Source: JBPCOB01 sp051000715
GTDB taxonomy: Bacteria; Actinomycetota; Actinomycetes; JALYNC01
DNA: 17,567 bases
Assembly (NCBI GenBank): GCA_051000715.1
Contig: JBPCOB010000008.1
Location: 1 to 17,567, forward strand
Direction: 5' to 3'
Part shown: positions 13,744 through 17,567 of the stretch, piece after piece
Layout of the letters: each line of letters begins with the position of its first letter
Numbering within the stretch: position 1 is the first letter of the stretch
Program-made: the position numbers and the translations under genes
Notes under the pieces: generated by a model
Databases searched by the model: none
What the model was told of the DNA's origin: nothing
The model's input: the letters and a program-made list of their open reading frames with translations, nothing else

Positions 13744-16014
13744 ATGCGGGTAGCCGTGGTTTCGACGTACCCGCCTCGTGCTTGTGGCATCGGCACCTTC
13801 GCGGCGGACCTCCGGGAGGCGCTGCTGGGTGCCGCCCGCAACATCGCCGTGGACGTGGTGGCGATGTCCCGCGACGAGGACCGACGTTACGCGTCGGAGG
13901 TCGTGGCCCGGGTCAGGCAGGACGTTCGGGGCGACTATGCGGGCGCGGCAGCCGTGCTCACCCGGCGGGGCACCGACGTTGTCGTGATCGAGCACGAGTA
14001 CGGCATCTTCGGCGGGCCGGCCGGGAGCTGGGTGCTGACGATGGCCGAGGAGCTCGAGCAGCCGCTGGTGGTAACCCTGCACACCGTGCTCTCCAGCCCG
14101 TCGGTCCGGCAGGCGGAGACGCTGCGGGCGCTGTGCGCACGAGCCACCCTGGTCACCGTCTTCACCGAGACGGCGCGCCGGATGGTCTCCGAGGCGCAGC
14201 TCGTCCCGCCTGAGCGGATCCGGGTGGTGCCGCACGGTGGTCCCAGCCGGCTGCTGCCCGGCGATCGGGACAGCGAGGAGATCAAGGCCCGGCTGCGGGT
14301 ACCGCGCACGGATGCGGCCGGTCCCCGCCCGGCGCTGGAGAACGTGGCCGGCCGCACCGTGCTGGCGACCTTCGGTCTGATCTCCGCCAACAAGGGCATC
14401 GAGATGGCGATCGAGGCGATGCCGGCGATCGTGGCCAAGCACCCCGAGGCGCTCTACCTGGTGGCCGGGCGCACCCACCCGGAGGTGGCGCGGGTCGAGG
14501 GAGAGCGGTACCGCCTGTCGCTGGAACGGCGGGTCCGCGACCTGGGGCTCACCGGCTGCGTGCACTTCATCGACCGCTTCCTCGACGTGGGCGACCTGGC
14601 GACGCTGCTGGCGGCGACCGACCTCTACGTCACGCCGTACCGGTCGCGGGAGCAGATCGTCTCTGGCGCCCTCACCTTCGCCATCGTGGCCGGCTGTCCC
14701 GTCGTCTCGACGCCGTACTACTACGCGGAAGACCTGCTGACCGATGGTGCCGGCGTGCTCGTTCCCTTCGACGACCCCGTGGCATTGGCCGAGGAGGTCA
14801 TCGGGCTGCTCGACGACCCGGCGGCGTTGCGGGCCGCCCGCGAGGCGGCCACCGCGCTCGGTCGGACCATGACCTGGCCGGCGGTCGGCGAGCAGCTCCG
14901 GGCGGTCCTGGGCGAGGCGGTGGAGCTCGGGCCCGTGACCGCGGCCCGACCGCGTCCGGCCAGCTCACCCGCGGTGCGACCCGACCACCTGCTGACCCTC
15001 GTCGACGACGTCGGCATCGTGCAGCACGCCGACGGCGTGGTACCGCACCGGGCATCTGGCTACTGCGTCGACGACGTGGCCCGGCTCGCGCTGGTCTGCA
15101 TCGGCCTGCGGAGGAGCGGCCGCGGTACGACCTACGACCGACTGCTGGCGCTGTCCCTCGGCTTCCTGCGCCACGCCTGGGACGCGAAATCGGGTGGCAT
15201 GCACAACTTCATGTCCTACGACCGCCGCTGGCTCGATGGGCCGCACGTAGGCGACCACCTCGGCCGCGCCGTGTGGGCTCTGGGCACGGTGCTCGCCGCC
15301 GAGCCGCCGTTGTCGGTCCACGAACCTACCGGGCTGCTGCTCGCCGAGATGTTGCCCGCGCTCGACCGGCTTGCGGCTCCGCGGTCGATCGCCTACACGA
15401 TCCTGGGCCTGAGCGCGCCCCGGCCGGATGTTCTGGGTGACGCCGGGCTGACGGTGTTGCGCAACCTGGCCGGACGGCTGGACCGGCAGTTCCAGGCTGA
15501 GTGCACGCAGAGCTGGCCGTGGTTCGAGCTCGAGCTGACCTATGACAACGCCCGGTTGCCCCAGGCCCTCCTCGCGGCCGGCCGGATGATCGAGGACGAC
15601 GCCATGATCGGCCGCGGGCTGGACGGGTTGGAGTGGTATGCCCGCCTGTGCGGCCTGGAGTCGCCGTACGTGCGGCTGGTCGGCCATCGCGGGCTGCGTC
15701 CCGGCGAGCCGGTTTCTGAGTCGGGCGACGAGCAGCCGCTCGATGCCACCGCCCTGGCCGCGGCCGAGGTGGAGGCGATGGGAATCACCGGCGACGAGGA
15801 GCACGGGCGCCGCGCGGTCAAGGCCTTCGAGTGGTTCCTTGGCCGAAACCGGCTCGGACTTTCCTTGTACGACTTCGCCACCGGCGGTTGCCGGGACGGG
15901 CTGGGCGAGGCCGCCGTCAACATCAACCAGGGCGCCGAGTCGACACTGGCCTACCTGCAGGCGGTGCTGCTGCTGGACGAGGCGGGTCTGCAGACCACGC
16001 TGCCGCGGCAGTGA
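13744..16014 (+). CDS. Glycosyltransferase (GT4-like) fused to an alpha/alpha-barrel-like domain
   Basis: This 756-residue protein has two parts. Residues 1-395 form a GT-B glycosyltransferase: MRVAVVSTYPPRACGIGTFAADL at the N-lobe; HEYGIFGGPAGSW (84-96); VVPHGG (161-166); GLISANKGIEMAIEAM (211-226) with the donor-phosphate lysine at 217; and the EQIVSGALTFAIVAGCPVVS region (303-322). Residues about 413-750 form a helical, glycosidase-related domain: GIVQHADGVVPHRASGYCVDDVARLAL, GGMHNFMSYDRRW, then SWPWFELELTYDNARLPQALL and GAESTLAYLQA near the end. Proteins of this architecture occur next to GH130 genes in mannoside clusters, as here. The ATG at 13744 begins the typical family start, and no Shine-Dalgarno is seen; TAGAAA 7 nt upstream may be a -10 for a leaderless message. 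It is coupled to the next gene by GTGA overlap. Confidence 0.88.
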   Translation: MRVAVVSTYPPRACGIGTFAADLREALLGAARNIAVDVVAMSRDEDRRYASEVVARVRQDVRGDYAGAAAVLTRRGTDVVVIEHEYGIFGGPAGSWVLTMAEELEQPLVVTLHTVLSSPSVRQAETLRALCARATLVTVFTETARRMVSEAQLVPPERIRVVPHGGPSRLLPGDRDSEEIKARLRVPRTDAAGPRPALENVAGRTVLATFGLISANKGIEMAIEAMPAIVAKHPEALYLVAGRTHPEVARVEGERYRLSLERRVRDLGLTGCVHFIDRFLDVGDLATLLAATDLYVTPYRSREQIVSGALTFAIVAGCPVVSTPYYYAEDLLTDGAGVLVPFDDPVALAEEVIGLLDDPAALRAAREAATALGRTMTWPAVGEQLRAVLGEAVELGPVTAARPRPASSPAVRPDHLLTLVDDVGIVQHADGVVPHRASGYCVDDVARLALVCIGLRRSGRGTTYDRLLALSLGFLRHAWDAKSGGMHNFMSYDRRWLDGPHVGDHLGRAVWALGTVLAAEPPLSVHEPTGLLLAEMLPALDRLAAPRSIAYTILGLSAPRPDVLGDAGLTVLRNLAGRLDRQFQAECTQSWPWFELELTYDNARLPQALLAAGRMIEDDAMIGRGLDGLEWYARLCGLESPYVRLVGHRGLRPGEPVSESGDEQPLDATALAAAEVEAMGITGDEEHGRRAVKAFEWFLGRNRLGLSLYDFATGGCRDGLGEAAVNINQGAESTLAYLQAVLLLDEAGLQTTLPRQ

Positions 16015-17015
16015 GGGTCGCCCTCCTGGGGCCGGTGGCCTGGCGGACGCCGCCGCGGGCCTACGGCCCGTGGGAGCAGGTCACCAGCCTGCTGGCCGAG
16101 GGACTGGTCCGTCGGGGCGTGGACGTGACGCTGTTCGCCACCCTCGACTCCGTCACCTCGGCGCGCCTCGACGGCGTCTGCCCGCGCGGCTACGGCGACG
16201 CCCCTGAGCTCGACGGGCGCGTCTGGGAGGCGCTGCACGTAGCCCATGCGCTGGACCGCTCTGGCGGGTTCGACCTGGTGCACAACCATCTCGACTGGCT
16301 GCCGCTGGCCTTCTCGGCGTTCTGCCGGACGCGGCTGCTCACCACGATCCACGGCTTCTCCGATCCGCGGATCCTGCCGGCCTTCCAGCGGTCGCACTCG
16401 GCGTACGTGTCGATCTCCGACGCCGACCGTGCGCCGGAGCTCGATTACCTCGCGACCGTCTACCACGGCGTAGACCTCTCGGTGCTGCCGTTCGCCGCCA
16501 CCACGGGCGAGGAGCTGGTCGTCTTCGGCCGCATCTCGCCGGATAAGGGCACGGCGGACGCCATCGAGATCGCCCGTCGGGCGGGGCGGCCGCTGGTGAT
16601 CTGCGGGCTGGTGCAGGACGAGCGCTACTTCGCCGAGAAGGTAGCGCCGTACGTCGACGGCGCCGCCGTCCGCTATCTCGGCAACGTCGGGCCGGCCGAC
16701 CGGGCGCGGGTGCTGGGTTCGGCCGCGGCGTTGGTGCACCCGATCGACTTCGAGGAGCCGTTCGGCCTAGCGGTCGTGGAGTCGATGGCCTGCGGTACGC
16801 CGGTGCTGGCCTACCGCCGAGGGTCGATGCCGGAGGTGGTCGACGAGGGCGTCACCGGCCTGCTGGTCGACGACGTGGACTCCGCGGTCGAGGCGTTGCC
16901 GGACGTCGTAGGCCTGGACCGGGCTGGTTGTCGCCGCGTGGCGGAGCGGCGGTTCTCCGCCGAACGCATGGTCGACGACTACCTTCGCCTCTATGGAGAA
17001 GTCGCCGCCTCATAG
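16011..17015 (+). CDS. GT4 family glycosyltransferase
   Basis: This is a 334-residue GT-B enzyme. VRVALLGPVAWRTPPRAYGPWEQVTSLLAEGL (1-32) is the acceptor lobe; FDLVHNHLDWLPL (87-99), VYHGVD (150-155), VFGRISPDKG (171-180, with R174 and K179 for the donor diphosphate) and DFEEPFGLAVVESMACGTPVLAYRRGSMPEVV (246-277) follow. E249 and E257 form the EX7E pair of retaining GT4 enzymes. A nucleotide sugar such as GDP-mannose is plausible in view of the GH130 neighbour, but the donor is not readable from sequence. The start is the GTG at 16011, overlapping the stop of the previous gene by 4 nt. The upstream open frame to 15831 is a shadow. Its 3' end overlaps the next gene by 23 nt, so all three genes are probably translated from one message. 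Confidence 0.92.
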   Translation: MRVALLGPVAWRTPPRAYGPWEQVTSLLAEGLVRRGVDVTLFATLDSVTSARLDGVCPRGYGDAPELDGRVWEALHVAHALDRSGGFDLVHNHLDWLPLAFSAFCRTRLLTTIHGFSDPRILPAFQRSHSAYVSISDADRAPELDYLATVYHGVDLSVLPFAATTGEELVVFGRISPDKGTADAIEIARRAGRPLVICGLVQDERYFAEKVAPYVDGAAVRYLGNVGPADRARVLGSAAALVHPIDFEEPFGLAVVESMACGTPVLAYRRGSMPEVVDEGVTGLLVDDVDSAVEALPDVVGLDRAGCRRVAERRFSAERMVDDYLRLYGEVAAS

Positions 17016-17567
17016 CGACACGCTGTTCACGCGGTCGAGGGCGAACCCGCTGCTGAACGCGGACCGCTGGCCGTATCCGGTGAACGCGGTCATGAATGCC
17101 GGCGCCACCACGATGGACGGCACCACGGTGCTGGTCTGCCGGGTCGAGGATCGTCGGGGAATCTCGCACCTGGCCCTGGCCCGCTCCCGTGACGGCGTCT
17201 CGAACTGGGTGGTTGACGACTCGCCGTGCATGGCGCCCACTCCCGACCGGCCGGAGGAGGAGTGGGGGCTCGAGGACCCGCGGGTCACCTTCCTCGAGGA
17301 GCTCGAGGCGTGGGTGATCGCCTACACGGCCTTCGGTAGTGGCGGCCCGGCGGTCTCGCTGGCGCTGACGAAGGACTTCGTCACCTTCGAGCGGCTCGGC
17401 ATGGTGATGGCACCGGAGGACAAGAACGCCGCCCTGCTGCCGCGTCGGGTCAACGGCGACTGGATCATGTACCACCGACCGATGGCCAGCATCGGCCGGC
17501 GCGGCGACATCTGGCTCTCCCGCTCGGCGGACCTGCGCAGCTGGACCGCGCCGGAGCCCGTGATGGC
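16993..17567 (+). CDS. GH130 family glycoside phosphorylase/hydrolase (N-terminal part, cut by window end)
   Basis: The ATG at 16993 opens a frame that runs off the right edge after 191 residues. NPLL (18-21), PYPVNAVMNAGATTMDG (27-43) and VLVCRVEDRRGISHLALARS (46-65) lead to WGLEDPRVTF (91-100), where D95 is the catalytic aspartate of the five-bladed GH130 fold. KNAALLPRRVNGDWIMYHRP (144-163) carries the Lys and the His-Arg pair (H161, R162) that bind phosphate in GH130 phosphorylases; strict hydrolases of the family lack these, so a phosphorylase is favoured. Known members act on beta-mannosides, including beta-1,2-oligomannans in clusters with glycosyltransferases. It begins 23 nt inside the GT4 gene. 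The C-terminal half is outside the window. Confidence 0.9.
   Translation, partial: MEKSPPHSDTLFTRSRANPLLNADRWPYPVNAVMNAGATTMDGTTVLVCRVEDRRGISHLALARSRDGVSNWVVDDSPCMAPTPDRPEEEWGLEDPRVTFLEELEAWVIAYTAFGSGGPAVSLALTKDFVTFERLGMVMAPEDKNAALLPRRVNGDWIMYHRPMASIGRRGDIWLSRSADLRSWTAPEPVM

Noticed and set aside
13507..14565. 352-codon - strand open frame over the hemerythrin start and glycosyltransferase
   Set aside because: It is a shadow of the two well-supported genes, with no family features.

Overview
The window is high-GC, gene-dense DNA with actinobacterial traits: GTG starts, 4-nt GTGA stop/start overlaps, likely leaderless promoters, an F420-type luciferase-like oxidoreductase and a mycobacterial LigB-type DNA ligase. 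It most likely comes from a soil or rock-type actinomycete chromosome; the genus cannot be read from the sequence. There is no rRNA, tRNA, CRISPR array, prophage or insertion sequence that I can see.

Layout. 1-1.5 kb: the tail of an unidentified + strand gene, facing a secreted seven-bladed propeller-like protein on the - strand. 1.75-4.0 kb: a MarR regulator and a pirin on the - strand, divergent from a YceI-family gene. The promoter gap holds two copies of GTTGA-N4-TCAAC placed on the predicted promoters, so this looks like a self-contained MarR-controlled stress module; yceI carries a one-base insertion. 4.1-5.7 kb: a VOC metalloenzyme converges on an esterase. 5.8-9.1 kb: a zone of gene decay, with a D-2-hydroxyacid dehydrogenase broken by three frameshifts, abutting head-to-head the C-terminal piece of a VapC-like PIN toxin, then an intact LLM-class oxidoreductase, then a full-length ligB with four frameshifts and one amber codon.

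9.3-13.6 kb: an FHA-domain protein; a GNAT acyltransferase translationally coupled to an o-succinylbenzoate synthase/N-succinylamino-acid racemase, a pairing known from D- to L-amino-acid conversion; three 22-bp tandem repeats just upstream of a DsbA-fold protein; a YbjN-like protein; and a convergent hemerythrin.

13.7 kb to the end: a translationally coupled cluster of a glycosyltransferase fused to an alpha/alpha-barrel-like domain, a second GT4 glycosyltransferase, and a GH130 glycoside phosphorylase/hydrolase cut by the window edge. This looks like a module that builds and phosphorolyses a glycan, possibly a mannoside. It is the most system-like part of the window.
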